From an uncultured Clostridia bacterium (lineage in GTDB: Bacteria; Bacillota; Clostridia; Christensenellales; UBA1242): DNA of 64,000 bases. The stretch is from assembly GCA_934746515.1 (NCBI GenBank), contig CAKVFH010000005.1, forward strand, positions 1 to 64,000. The letters run 5' to 3'. Made by a program: the position numbers and the translations under genes. This document shows positions 25,118 through 33,709 of this stretch, piece after piece (position 1 is the stretch's first letter; each line of letters starts with the position of its first letter). The notes beneath the pieces are model-generated. The model saw only the letters and a list, made by a program, of their open reading frames with translations. It had not been told where the DNA came from and searched no databases.

Positions 25118-26332
25118 ATGAAAAAAATTATACCTATAACACTGCTCACTGGATATCTCGGAGCAGGGAAAACTACACTTTTAAATTATGTGCTAAATAA
25201 CAAAGAGAATTATAAAGTTGCCGTTATCGTTAATGATATTGGAGAAGTTAATATTGACGCAAGTTTGATTGGTGCCGAAAATGTTGTTTCTCAAAAAGAT
25301 GACAGCCTTGTGCCACTTCAAAATGGTTGCATTTGCTGCACACTAAAGCAAGACCTTATGAAACAAATTGCAGAGCTTGTTGCCAGCAATAAATTTGACT
25401 ACATCTTGATTGAAGCATCAGGAATTTGCGAGCCTATTCCTATTGTGCAATCTATAACAATGGTTTCAGAAGCCAGCGAACAATACAAACTTCCAAGCAT
25501 CTGCAAACTTGACAATGTTGTTTCGGTTGTTGACTGCTTGAGACTTGCAAAAGAATTTGGCTGCGGAAAAGATTTGGTTAAAGACAAAATTGAAGACGAA
25601 GACATAGAAAATCTTATCATTCAACAAATTGAATTCTGCAACAAGATTGTGCTTAACAAGGTTGACCAGGTTTCTGAAGAAGAAAAGAACATGGTTAAAA
25701 CTGTTATTAGAAAACTTCAACCAGATGCAGAACTTATTGAAGCAGAGTTTGGAAAAGTTCCAATGAATAAAATCATGGGAACAAACGCTTTTGATTTTGA
25801 CAAAGCTTGCACTTCAGCTGGTTGGCTTAAAGAGATTGAAAAAGATGCTGATGAAGATGATGACGGACATGAAGAACATCATCATGACCATGACGAACAT
25901 GACCATGATGAAGATGAGCATGAGCATCATGGACATCATCACCACCATGACGAAGGCGAAGTTGAAGAATACGGCATTGGCACTTTTGTTTATTACAGAA
26001 GAAAGCCACTTGTTCGTTCAAAATTCCGTCAATGGGCAGACAACATGCCAAAGAATATTATTCGTTCAAAAGGTATTGTTTGGTTCTCAAACGACAATGA
26101 CAATATGTACATTTTCGAGCAAGCTGGCCCACAAACAACCGCTTACAAAGCTGATTTTTGGATTGATGCTTTGCCTGAACCACAAAAGAAAGTTTATGTG
26201 ATGCAAAATCCAGACATCATGAAAGATTGGCAAGACGGCATTGGTGACAGAATGGTTAAACTCGTATTCATCGGTCAAAAAATGGACAAAGAAGCAATTT
26301 TCAAAGCACTTGATGAATGCCTTGACAAATAA
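25118..26332 (+). CDS. CobW/COG0523-family GTPase, putative zinc metallochaperone
   Basis: 404 residues. Walker A GYLGAGKTT is at residues 12-20, the metal motif CICCTLKQ (CxCC) near 70, and a guanine-specificity motif in VLNKVDQ. A His/Asp-rich linker (about 245-282, roughly 20 His) precedes the CobW C-terminal domain. Members of COG0523 insert or deliver metal ions, often zinc, to client proteins; the linker suggests metal storage or sensing. No nearby client gene is obvious, and I see no clear Zur-type operator. Promoter-like TATAAT near 25088 and GGAG before the ATG. Confidence 0.9.
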   Translation: MKKIIPITLLTGYLGAGKTTLLNYVLNNKENYKVAVIVNDIGEVNIDASLIGAENVVSQKDDSLVPLQNGCICCTLKQDLMKQIAELVASNKFDYILIEASGICEPIPIVQSITMVSEASEQYKLPSICKLDNVVSVVDCLRLAKEFGCGKDLVKDKIEDEDIENLIIQQIEFCNKIVLNKVDQVSEEEKNMVKTVIRKLQPDAELIEAEFGKVPMNKIMGTNAFDFDKACTSAGWLKEIEKDADEDDDGHEEHHHDHDEHDHDEDEHEHHGHHHHHDEGEVEEYGIGTFVYYRRKPLVRSKFRQWADNMPKNIIRSKGIVWFSNDNDNMYIFEQAGPQTTAYKADFWIDALPEPQKKVYVMQNPDIMKDWQDGIGDRMVKLVFIGQKMDKEAIFKALDECLDK

Positions 26333-26354
26333 TTAAAATGAATATAAAAATAAA

Positions 26355-26388
26355 AATTCTTACCTTGGTTTTATGGTAAGAATTTTTT
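26355..26388 (+). terminator. Terminator of the CobW-family gene
   Basis: AATTCTTACC (26355-26364) pairs with GGTAAGAATT (26375-26384), followed by T residues. Confidence 0.85.
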
Positions 26389-26563
26389 GTTGTAAATTAA
26401 CTTTCAAAAATTTAATTTTGTGTGAAATTATGAGCGTATAATAAGATTTTTTAGCATTATTTTTAGCAAAGATATAGTTTATGGCTATTTATTTGGGATA
26501 AAATAAAAAACGCAAAAATGATTAAAAAATACTGAAAAACTGCAAAAAATTATACAATTCTTA

Positions 26564-27583
26564 TTAAATTTCAATAATTTTGAAGCCGGCAGAACGAATT
26601 AGTCGGTTGTATACCGCTAGGGCAACGCCGGTTGTTTCTGGACATCTAGCGAAAACTTGCTTTGCATTTGTTTCGTCAAGTTTTCTTAAAGATGAAAATA
26701 GTTTGTGGGCTTGTGATGTGGCATCGTCTTGTTTGCCATACGAAATTGCTGGAACGGAAAACAAATGCTCTTCGCCATCAAAGCACAAAACAAAAGTGTT
26801 TGGAGTTTTGTGGTCTTCAACAAACTTAACAAAGCTTTCAATTGTGCCCTTTAAAATTGTAACTTCTGCCTTTGGAGCATAGTGTTTATATTTCATGCCT
26901 GGTGACAATACTTTTTCGTCTTTCTTTACGCCTTCGGTTACGGCTTTTGCGACCACAACTTCTTTGTTTAAGACCTTTGAAATCATTTCTTTTGTGATGA
27001 CTCCCGGACGCAATATAGTTGGGGTGTTGGTGAGCACTGAAATAACTGTTGATTCAACACCGGCTTGACATTCTCCGCCATCAATAATGAGTGGTATTCT
27101 GCCGTTCATATCCACAAAAACATCTTTGGCATTTGTTGGACTTGGTTTTCCTGAAAGGTTTGCGCTTGGTGCAGAAAATGGCACGCCAGATTTTTCAATG
27201 ATTTCGTGCGCGATTGGGTTTGATGGCATTCTCACACCAACACTATCAAGACCTGCACAAGTTTCATCACAAATTTTGTTGCCTTTTGGCATGATGATTG
27301 TCAGTGGTCCCGGCCAAAAATGTTCTGCCAAAATTTTTGCGTCTTCTGGAACTTCTCGAACAATTCCGTCAAGCATTTTCATGTTTGATATGTGCACAAT
27401 CAATGGATTGTCGGCTGGTCTGCCTTTTGCCATAAATATTTTTTTGATTGCTTCGCCGTTTCTGCTGTCGCCAGCAAGCCCATAAACCGTTTCAGTTGGA
27501 ACGGCAACGATTTCGCCAGCTTGCAAAAGTTTGCAAGCTTCGTCAATTGCGTCATTGGTTGGTTTTAAAATTTTCGTTTCCAT
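26564..27583 (-). CDS. tsaC: Threonylcarbamoyl-AMP synthase (Sua5/TsaC)
   Basis: 339 residues, the long Sua5 form. The YrdC catalytic domain (about 1-205) has PTETVYGL, KGRPADNPL and SANLSGKPSPT. A linker with SPGMKYKHYAP leads into the C-terminal Sua5 domain. It makes threonylcarbamoyl-adenylate from Thr, bicarbonate and ATP for the t6A modification of tRNAs reading ANN codons. The ATG lacks a strong ribosome binding site (CGAGAA only). The partner genes tsaB, tsaD and tsaE are not in the window. Confidence 0.95.
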   Translation of the reverse strand: METKILKPTNDAIDEACKLLQAGEIVAVPTETVYGLAGDSRNGEAIKKIFMAKGRPADNPLIVHISNMKMLDGIVREVPEDAKILAEHFWPGPLTIIMPKGNKICDETCAGLDSVGVRMPSNPIAHEIIEKSGVPFSAPSANLSGKPSPTNAKDVFVDMNGRIPLIIDGGECQAGVESTVISVLTNTPTILRPGVITKEMISKVLNKEVVVAKAVTEGVKKDEKVLSPGMKYKHYAPKAEVTILKGTIESFVKFVEDHKTPNTFVLCFDGEEHLFSVPAISYGKQDDATSQAHKLFSSLRKLDETNAKQVFARCPETTGVALAVYNRLIRSAGFKIIEI

Positions 27584-27758
27584 TTATTTCTCGATTTTTA
27601 TTCTGTGATAGTTTTAATTTTTGTAGTGAGTGATTTATGCAATTGCACAAAAGCTAACATATATTTATTTTTGCATTATGATGGGTAAAAGTCAAGGGAA
27701 CAGATAATATTTGACGGAATTTAAAAATAATGTTAAAATAGGCAGAAGGAGAGAAAAG

Positions 27759-28391
27759 TTGAAACGAATTTATATTGATTTTGACAGCACGCTTTTTAAT
27801 ACGGGGCTTTTAAGGAAAACTATTTTTAGTGCTATTGCGAACGAAGTGATAAAAGAAAATGCACAAAAGAGTGCTGATGATGTTAAACTTGCTTTTGAAG
27901 CAGTGAAACATGAAAATGCCGATCTTGGTTTTTGCGGGATTTGTTTGAAAACAATGCTTGGTTTTGGACTGAAACAAGAAGCATTTGAAAAAATCTTGAA
28001 AGATATTTTGTCGCACGCTGATGAGTTTTATTATTCAGACTCGCTTGAGTTTCTGAAAGAAATTTCACAAAAAGGGTTTGAAATCAATATACTAACTTAT
28101 GCAAGGAAGTCTGACTTTGAATTTCAACTTTCAAAGATCTCTAGGTCAAAAATTGCGGACTTTGCAGACAACATTATTATTTGTACAAAAGCAAAGGGTG
28201 AACTTCATTTGGATTATGAAAATGCGATTTTTATTGATGACAATCCGAGAGATTTAATCAGCATGTTTAATGTTGGGGTTGCTCCTGAAAGACTATTTAG
28301 AATAAAACGAGAAAATGCTAAATATTCTTTGATTAAAATACATGAGTTTAAACCAAAAGAATTTTCAGCATTAAGTGAAATTAAATTTTAA
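27759..28391 (+). CDS. HAD-superfamily hydrolase-like protein
   Basis: 210 residues, starting at a TTG with AAGGAG eight bases upstream. Motif I is IDFDST (Asp7/Asp9), motif II probably LTYARKSD, and motif IV FIDDNPRDL. It is likely a phosphatase or nucleotidase; the substrate cannot be read. A longer frame from TTG 27711 overlaps the promoter and has no ribosome binding site. The yvcK gene follows after 18 bases, so the two are probably one operon. Confidence 0.8.
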   Translation: MKRIYIDFDSTLFNTGLLRKTIFSAIANEVIKENAQKSADDVKLAFEAVKHENADLGFCGICLKTMLGFGLKQEAFEKILKDILSHADEFYYSDSLEFLKEISQKGFEINILTYARKSDFEFQLSKISRSKIADFADNIIICTKAKGELHLDYENAIFIDDNPRDLISMFNVGVAPERLFRIKRENAKYSLIKIHEFKPKEFSALSEIKF

Positions 28392-28409
28392 GGGTAAAAG
28401 GAAAGAATA

Positions 28410-29360
28410 ATGGTTAGAAAAAAAATTGTGGTTCTTGGTGGCGGAACAGGAACTTCGACGCTTTTAAGCGGGCTTAAAAAGATGCCTGTTGACATCACCG
28501 CAGTTATTAGTGTTTCCGATAACGGAAGCAGCACTGGAAAACTTCGTGAAGAATTTTTGATACCTGCTGTTGGTGACATCAGAAAGGTTCTTACAAGTCT
28601 GTCGCCACTTCCTGACGATGTTAAGGGGGTTATGGAAGAAAGACTCAAAACAACAAGTGATTTAAACGGTCACGCAATCGGAAATCTTGCACTCACTGCA
28701 TATTTAAAAAAGACACAATCACTTGAGCAAAGCATTAAGCTTATGAGCAAACTTTTGGGAGTTAGACAAACTGTTTTGCCACTCTCCGAAGACTTTTTGA
28801 CACTTGTTGGTGAAACAACAGAAGGTGAGTTTGTTGAAGGCGAAGAGCAAATTGACGAAGCAAACAAAAAATATAAACGCATTTTCTATAAAGAAAAGCC
28901 ACATGTAACACCTTCAATAATCACAAAAATCAAGCAAGCAGATCTCATACTTTTAAGCATGGGAAGTTTGTATACAAGTTTGATTCCAACGCTTATTTGT
29001 CCTGAAATTGTCAAGGCAATAAAAGATTCAAAGGCAACAGTTATGTATGTTTGCAATCTTGTTACTCAAGTTGGTGTAACAGACCACTTCACTGTTAGCG
29101 ACCACATTAAAGTTATTGAAAACTATTTGGGCGAAAATGGTGTTAATTGCGTTATAGTGAACGATGAATCAATCAGCGATAATTTTGTTAAAAAATACAG
29201 AGAACAAGAGAACAAAGAGTTTGTTAGAACTGACGAAGAAAATTTGAAGAATATGAACTGCGAAGTTATTAAATCTAATCTTATCACAACTGAAGACGGA
29301 ACAGTTAAGCACGATGCTTTGAAGTTGAGCTCTATAATCTTTTCATATTTGTTTAGATAA
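28410..29360 (+). CDS. yvcK: YvcK/CofD-like UDP-GlcNAc-binding regulator
   Basis: 316 residues. The N terminus VVLGGGTGTSTLLSGLK and SDNGSSTGKLREEF are signature segments of the YvcK branch of the CofD-like family. In Bacillus YvcK binds UDP-sugars and steers carbon to cell-wall precursors, especially on gluconeogenic substrates. In many Firmicutes it sits between rapZ and whiA; neither is next to it here, and a HAD gene precedes it instead. Confidence 0.93.
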   Translation: MVRKKIVVLGGGTGTSTLLSGLKKMPVDITAVISVSDNGSSTGKLREEFLIPAVGDIRKVLTSLSPLPDDVKGVMEERLKTTSDLNGHAIGNLALTAYLKKTQSLEQSIKLMSKLLGVRQTVLPLSEDFLTLVGETTEGEFVEGEEQIDEANKKYKRIFYKEKPHVTPSIITKIKQADLILLSMGSLYTSLIPTLICPEIVKAIKDSKATVMYVCNLVTQVGVTDHFTVSDHIKVIENYLGENGVNCVIVNDESISDNFVKKYREQENKEFVRTDEENLKNMNCEVIKSNLITTEDGTVKHDALKLSSIIFSYLFR

Positions 29361-29366
29361 ATTTGG

Positions 29367-29397
29367 CTTGCTAGACATTATTGTTTAGCAAGTTTTT
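29367..29397 (+). terminator. Terminator of the HAD-yvcK operon
   Basis: CTTGCTA (29367-29373) pairs with TAGCAAG (29386-29392), followed by TTTTTATTT. Confidence 0.8.
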
Positions 29398-29537
29398 ATT
29401 TGCAGAAAAATATATTTGTAACACTGATTTTATTTTTTGAGCTATATTTATAATTTTGAACAAAAACTCGATTTTTGATTTCACTTTTTGATTGGTTCAT
29501 GCTAGAATACTGGGGAAAGAATTAAAAGGAGCTTATT

Positions 29538-30257
29538 ATGGTTTCGGAAAAATTTTATGTAGGTTACAGCGAAATCAATAGAAATTTTCAGCTTTCAAAT
29601 GTTGGGCTATTAAACTATTTTCAAGATATTGCAACAATTCATGGAACTCAAGCTGACGATAGTTTGAAAACTCATGATAGTTGTTGGTTTTTGACTTCCT
29701 ATAAGGTTAAGATTTTTAAGCGTCCAGAATATGAAACATTTTTTAAACTTTCAACTTGGAGCAAGGGAATTAAAGGCTTCACAGCGTCAAGAGAATTTGA
29801 AATTAAAGATGATGACGGCAACTTGATGGTTTCGGCAATTTCAAACTGGATTAGAGTCAACAAACATACTCAAAAAGTTGAAAGAATAACGCCTGAACTT
29901 ATTGAAGCATACAAGGTTGAAGATTATTCAAACTTTGATTTTGAATGGATTCCAAAAATTGCTGAATGTGAAAAAGTTGACTTTGAAAAAACGATTGTGG
30001 CAGATAGAAACTATATTGACATTCACAACCACGTGAACAATGTTTCATATCTTAAAATTGCAAATCTATTTTTGCCAGAAGATGTCTACAATTCAAACGA
30101 ACCGCTTGAGTTTGAAATTATGTATAGAAACGCAATTAAGTACGGAGAAACTTTCAAGTGCATTTACACTGAAACGGAAGACTACTATAACATTACAATG
30201 AAAAACGAAGACAAAACTGAACTTTTCGCGATTGTGAGACTTTATAAAAATAAATAA
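29538..30257 (+). CDS. Acyl-ACP thioesterase
   Basis: 239 residues with the double hot-dog arrangement of bacterial acyl-ACP thioesterases. The first domain begins KFYVGYSEINRNFQLS and contains SNVGLLNYFQDIA. The second has the catalytic region DRNYIDIHNHVNNVSYL, with conserved Asn and His. It hydrolyses acyl-ACP to free fatty acid. No other fatty-acid genes are nearby. AAGGAG precedes the ATG. Confidence 0.9.
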   Translation: MVSEKFYVGYSEINRNFQLSNVGLLNYFQDIATIHGTQADDSLKTHDSCWFLTSYKVKIFKRPEYETFFKLSTWSKGIKGFTASREFEIKDDDGNLMVSAISNWIRVNKHTQKVERITPELIEAYKVEDYSNFDFEWIPKIAECEKVDFEKTIVADRNYIDIHNHVNNVSYLKIANLFLPEDVYNSNEPLEFEIMYRNAIKYGETFKCIYTETEDYYNITMKNEDKTELFAIVRLYKNK

Positions 30258-30271
30258 AATTAAAAATAAAA

Positions 30272-30310
30272 AAAAGGAGCTTTACAAGATTGTATTGCTC
30301 CTTTTATTTT
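30272..30310 (+). terminator. Terminator of the thioesterase gene
   Basis: AAAAGGAGC (30272-30280) pairs with GCTCCTTTT (30297-30305), then TATTTTG. Confidence 0.85.
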
Positions 30311-30408
30311 GTTTGTTTTTTTGTTTAGTGTAACAATAGTGGCTGTGAATTTTTGCATAATAAATAACTATAAATTAGCAGTTATTTTTATGTATTTTAT
30401 TGCACTTT

Positions 30409-30455
30409 AAAACAAAAAAGTGCTTGATGGATTGAAGTTTTTATTCAATTAAGCA
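30409..30455 (-). terminator. Terminator of the FTR-like gene
   Basis: On the minus strand TGCTTAATTGAA (30455-30444) pairs with TTCAAT and AAGCA (30436-30421, with a bulge), followed by CTTTTTTGTTTT. Confidence 0.65.
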
Positions 30456-30473
30456 TCAAATATAAATTGCAAC

Positions 30474-30671
30474 TTATTTATATTTGTAATAGAGCCTGCA
30501 ATAGCAAAAGCCTTCGAAGTTTGGGTCTTTTATTTGGTCGCGAAATTCTTTGCACATGCACTTGTTTTCTTCAATATTTTTGCGTTTGCAAGGGCAGTAG
30601 CCACCGGTTCTTTTCAAGCCTTCTTGAACAGCTTTCACAACTTCCGCGTCCGGATTAAAAACAACTTTCAT
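30474..30671 (-). CDS. Small ferredoxin-thioredoxin-reductase catalytic-like Fe-S protein
   Basis: 65 residues. The Cys pattern GYCPCKRK, CMCKEF and GFCYCRLY (CPC, CxC, CxC) matches the catalytic beta subunit of ferredoxin:thioredoxin reductase, which uses a [4Fe-4S] cluster beside a redox disulfide. The protein is shorter than the roughly 110-residue classical subunit, and no variable subunit is adjacent, so its partner is unknown. AAGGAG precedes the ATG. Confidence 0.88.
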   Translation of the reverse strand: MKVVFNPDAEVVKAVQEGLKRTGGYCPCKRKNIEENKCMCKEFRDQIKDPNFEGFCYCRLYYKYK

Positions 30672-30796
30672 ATTCGCTCCTTAAACTATTTTATAATTTT
30701 TAACAATGAGCCAAATTATATGCAATAAAATTAAAAAGTCAAATTTAATATAGTTTTTACTATTATTAGTTTACATGAAAATTTTGATTTTGACAA

Positions 30797-30822
30797 TAAA
30801 AAAACAACTCTTGTGAGTTGTT
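30797..30822 (-). terminator. Terminator of tRNA-Asn
   Basis: AACAACTC (30822-30815 on the minus strand) pairs with GAGTTGTT (30810-30803) around ACAA, followed by T residues. Confidence 0.8.
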
Positions 30823-30827
30823 TCTTT

Positions 30828-30902
30828 TGGCTCCCCAGGTAGGGTTCGAACCTACGGCCTATCGATTAACAGTCGAGTGCTCCACCACTGAGCTACTGGG
30901 GA
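30828..30902 (-). tRNA. tRNA-Asn (anticodon GTT)
   Basis: A 75-base cloverleaf on the minus strand with an encoded CCA. The acceptor stem TCCCCAG pairs with CTGGGGA, the anticodon loop is CTGTTAA, and the T-loop GGTTCGAACCC is intact. The outermost anticodon-stem pair is a C-T mismatch. It is the substrate of AsnS encoded at 6190-7581. Confidence 0.97.
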
Positions 30903-30935
30903 ATATTTAATTTCGTTCTTCAAAAGAACAAGTGT

Positions 30936-30964
30936 ATTATATACCATGATTAAAAATAATGCAA
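30936..30964 (-). promoter_or_regulatory. Promoter of tRNA-Asn
   Basis: On the minus strand TTGCAT (30964-30959), 17 bases, TATAAT (30941-30936). The precursor leader contains a small hairpin GTTCTTttgaAGAAC. Confidence 0.75.
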
Positions 30965-31098
30965 CAGTTTTTTTGAAAAATTTTAAAGATTTTATTTTTT
31001 TGTATAATTGTTACTTTTTTTGAATTTATTGATTGTTTTTGCTTTTTCTGGTGGCGTTAATTTTTGGATTATGATAAACTGAAAATAGGAGAAATCTT

Positions 31099-31764
31099 AT
31101 GAGAAATATATTTTTAGATTTAAAAATAAAAAGGGAATTAAGAGAGTTTCAAAGATTTAAGGAACATTACGATTTTAAGCCTTTAAAACTTACTCAAAAG
31201 TCTGACGGTTCAGTTTTTGTTGGCGAAATTTGCATTCGTGAAGGTGAAGACGGCGAATGGGTTGGCGAAACAGAATCATTTGTCAATGTTGGCTACAAAA
31301 TTCATGGTGCGATGCCAAAGGTTTTGTCAAATTTATTTCCTTACAATTTTTATTTTAGGGGGCACAAACTCGCTTCGATTGAGCCAATTTTTCAAGCATT
31401 TAAGTTTAAAGATAAGAAAATGCAAAAGGCTTTATTTCCTTATTATGGGCTAAATTCTAACAACATAAAAGCTTGTTCAGATTATGATTGGAAAAGAACA
31501 GGAATTGTTTATTTTCTTGGCAAAAAAATGAACCGCTATGAAAAAGAGTATACTGATTTTATTGATGAAGTGTATATCAATGCAATTCAAAATCCGCTGT
31601 ATAGAAATGTTTTGAAAAATGTTGGCGACAGATATATTTTGCATGCTATGGGTGAGCCAAAGCAAGAAAACACTTCTTGGACAAGAGAAGAATTTGAAAG
31701 AGAACTCAATTGTTTGAAAGATTTTATTATTTCTAAAGACTCAGGAAAATTAAAAAATTATTAA
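31099..31764 (+). CDS. NADAR/YbiA-like protein
   Basis: 221 residues. The C-terminal 150 residues fit the phage-type branch of the NADAR (YbiA/DUF1768) superfamily: an IEPIFQAFKF segment, YDWKRTG, a helix with NPLYRNVL, and GDRYILHAMGE followed by TSWTREEFER. NADAR proteins act on ADP-ribose derivatives, for example removing ADP-ribose from guanine in DNA or clearing riboflavin-pathway intermediates. I did not find a DarT-like toxin next to it. PRPP synthetase follows after 75 bases. AGGAG precedes the ATG. Confidence 0.65.
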   Translation: MRNIFLDLKIKRELREFQRFKEHYDFKPLKLTQKSDGSVFVGEICIREGEDGEWVGETESFVNVGYKIHGAMPKVLSNLFPYNFYFRGHKLASIEPIFQAFKFKDKKMQKALFPYYGLNSNNIKACSDYDWKRTGIVYFLGKKMNRYEKEYTDFIDEVYINAIQNPLYRNVLKNVGDRYILHAMGEPKQENTSWTREEFERELNCLKDFIISKDSGKLKNY

Positions 31765-31839
31765 CCACAACGGAAAATTTTAATTTAAGAAAAAATTTAA
31801 TTTAAACAAAAGAAACTTGAAAAAAAGATAGGTGGGGTT

Positions 31840-32937
31840 ATGTTTGAAAATGTTGGATTGATAGTGCTTAAAGGCTTTGAAGACAGGGGTAAGGCTGTCA
31901 ATGATTATTTGTGTGATTTGCTGGGTGAAAAGCGAAACTATATTATTGATATTGATTCGCCAAGATTTAGCAACGGCGAAGGCAAAGTTCAGATAAATGA
32001 GACCATTAGAGGCAAGGATATTTATATTATTGCAGATGTTGGAAACTATTTTGTGACTTATGATTTGTATGGCGAGAAAAACCGAATGAGTCCAGACGAT
32101 CATTTTTTGGATATCATTAGAACAATTTCTGCAATTAGTGGAAAAGCAAGGAAAATCACGCTTTTCATGCCACTTATGTATTCTTCAAGGCAACATAGAA
32201 GAAAAACAAGAGAATCACTTGACTGTGCAATGGCGCTGCGATATTTGGAGTTTTTGGGTGTTAATAACATTATTACTTTTGATATTCACGACCCTGAAAT
32301 TCAAAACACAATTCCGACCGGAAGCTTTGATTCAATCTTTCCGATGTATTCTATTTTAAAATATTTTATAAAAAATGAAAAACATGATATTTCAAAAGAT
32401 AAAATGGTTGTAATCAGTCCTGATGTCGGGGCAATGGAGCGAACAAAACGCTATGCTAGCATTTTAAATTTGGACTTGGGACTCTATTACAAAAGGCGAG
32501 ATTACACGAGAGTTGTGAATGGCAAAAATCCAATTTTGCAACACGAATACATTGGGCCAGATGTTAAAGACAAAGACCTTTTGATTGTTGATGATATGCT
32601 TTCATCTGGTGAAAGTATAATTGATATTGTGACCAGAATGAAAGATAAAGGTTGCAAAGATGTGTTTGTTATAACCACATTTTCATTCTTCACAAATGGG
32701 CTTGAAAAGTTTGATGAACTCTACAAAAATGGGCTTATCAAAAAGGTGTATTCAACCAATGCTTCGTTTTTGAATCCAGAACTTAAATCAAGAGAATGGT
32801 TCTGCGAAATTGATCTTACAAAGTGCATTGCGAAGGTTATAACCAGTTTGATTACAAACAAAGGCATTGGGGATATTTTGGACTCACAAGCAAAGCTCAA
32901 AAAACTTTTAGAAGAAATTAACGCAGGTGAAAAATAA
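31840..32937 (+). CDS. prs: Ribose-phosphate pyrophosphokinase (PRPP synthetase), long form
   Basis: 365 residues, about 50 longer than typical bacterial Prs. The catalytic flexible loop region MYSSRQHRRKTRE, the metal site FDIHDPEIQN, and the PRPP-binding loop LLIVDDMLSSGES are present. It makes PRPP from ribose 5-phosphate and ATP for nucleotide, His and Trp synthesis. The N-terminal half diverges from standard Prs but keeps the fold pattern. It is possibly co-transcribed with the NADAR-like gene upstream. AGGTGGGG precedes the ATG. Confidence 0.92.
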   Translation: MFENVGLIVLKGFEDRGKAVNDYLCDLLGEKRNYIIDIDSPRFSNGEGKVQINETIRGKDIYIIADVGNYFVTYDLYGEKNRMSPDDHFLDIIRTISAISGKARKITLFMPLMYSSRQHRRKTRESLDCAMALRYLEFLGVNNIITFDIHDPEIQNTIPTGSFDSIFPMYSILKYFIKNEKHDISKDKMVVISPDVGAMERTKRYASILNLDLGLYYKRRDYTRVVNGKNPILQHEYIGPDVKDKDLLIVDDMLSSGESIIDIVTRMKDKGCKDVFVITTFSFFTNGLEKFDELYKNGLIKKVYSTNASFLNPELKSREWFCEIDLTKCIAKVITSLITNKGIGDILDSQAKLKKLLEEINAGEK

Positions 32938-32972
32938 ATCTAGCTGTTTGATTTTAGCTAACAAATAAAAAG

Positions 32973-33004
32973 AGAAGCCGGTTTTATTTTGGCTTCTTTT
33001 TTTT
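32973..33004 (+). terminator. Terminator of prs
   Basis: AGAAGCC (32973-32979) pairs with GGCTTCT (32991-32997), followed by eight T. Confidence 0.85.
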
Positions 33005-33066
33005 GAATTTATTTTTGATTTTAACGGTGAAAGTATTTGAAATTTCGGCATTTAGGCTTTATTTAT

Positions 33067-33095
33067 TTTACTTTAGTTTTTAATTCGAATATAAT
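33067..33095 (+). promoter_or_regulatory. Promoter of mntP
   Basis: TTTACT (33067-33072), 17 bases, TATAAT (33090-33095). The leader is only about 15 bases, too short for a yybP-ykoY manganese riboswitch. Confidence 0.65.
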
Positions 33096-33116
33096 ATATC
33101 ACACTGAAGGTAGGCT

Positions 33117-33674
33117 ATGGATATTTGGGAAATTATTTTGATTGCTATTGGTGTTTCTATGGATGCGTTTGCGGTTTCTATTTGCAAAGGTTTGATGGCC
33201 AAAGAAAAAACGCTAAAAACCGCTGCTGTTTGTGGAATTTGGTTTGGTCTTTTTCAGGTTATTATGCCAGTTGCGGGATTTTATTTAGGAATATTGTTTG
33301 CTGGGCTCATTGAAAATATTGACCACTGGATTGCTTTTGTTTTACTTGGAATTATCGGTGCGAATATGATAAAAGAAGCATTTTCAAAAAAGGAAGAAGA
33401 AGTTACAAACGATTTGTCTTTTGGAAAAATGCTTGTGCTGGCATTAGCAATCAGCATTGATGCTCTTGCAATAGGCATTACTTTTGCACTTCTCAAAGTG
33501 AATTTGTGGGTTTGTGTGGCAATTATTGGTTGCACAACTTTTGCGTTCAGTTTTGTGGGTGCATTGATTGGTCACAAATTTGGTGAAAAACACAAAAACA
33601 AAGCTGAATTTGTTGGCGGATTGATTTTAATTTTGCTAGGAATAAAAATTTTGATTGAACACTTGTTTTTTTAA
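33117..33674 (+). CDS. mntP: Manganese efflux pump MntP
   Basis: 185 residues with six membrane segments in two homologous halves. The family's acidic motifs are present: GVSMDAFAVSICKG in helix 1 and AISIDALAIGITFALL in helix 4. It exports Mn2+ across the cytoplasmic membrane. GAAGGTAG precedes the ATG. The esterase gene starts 36 bases downstream and may be in the same transcript. Confidence 0.93.
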   Translation: MDIWEIILIAIGVSMDAFAVSICKGLMAKEKTLKTAAVCGIWFGLFQVIMPVAGFYLGILFAGLIENIDHWIAFVLLGIIGANMIKEAFSKKEEEVTNDLSFGKMLVLALAISIDALAIGITFALLKVNLWVCVAIIGCTTFAFSFVGALIGHKFGEKHKNKAEFVGGLILILLGIKILIEHLFF

Positions 33675-33709
33675 TATAAAAGTTGATAAACTAATTATGG
33701 GGGCAGGTT

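Noticed and set aside
33005..33116. Manganese (yybP-ykoY) riboswitch upstream of mntP
   Set aside because: The promoter found leaves a leader of about 15 bases and no riboswitch stems are visible.
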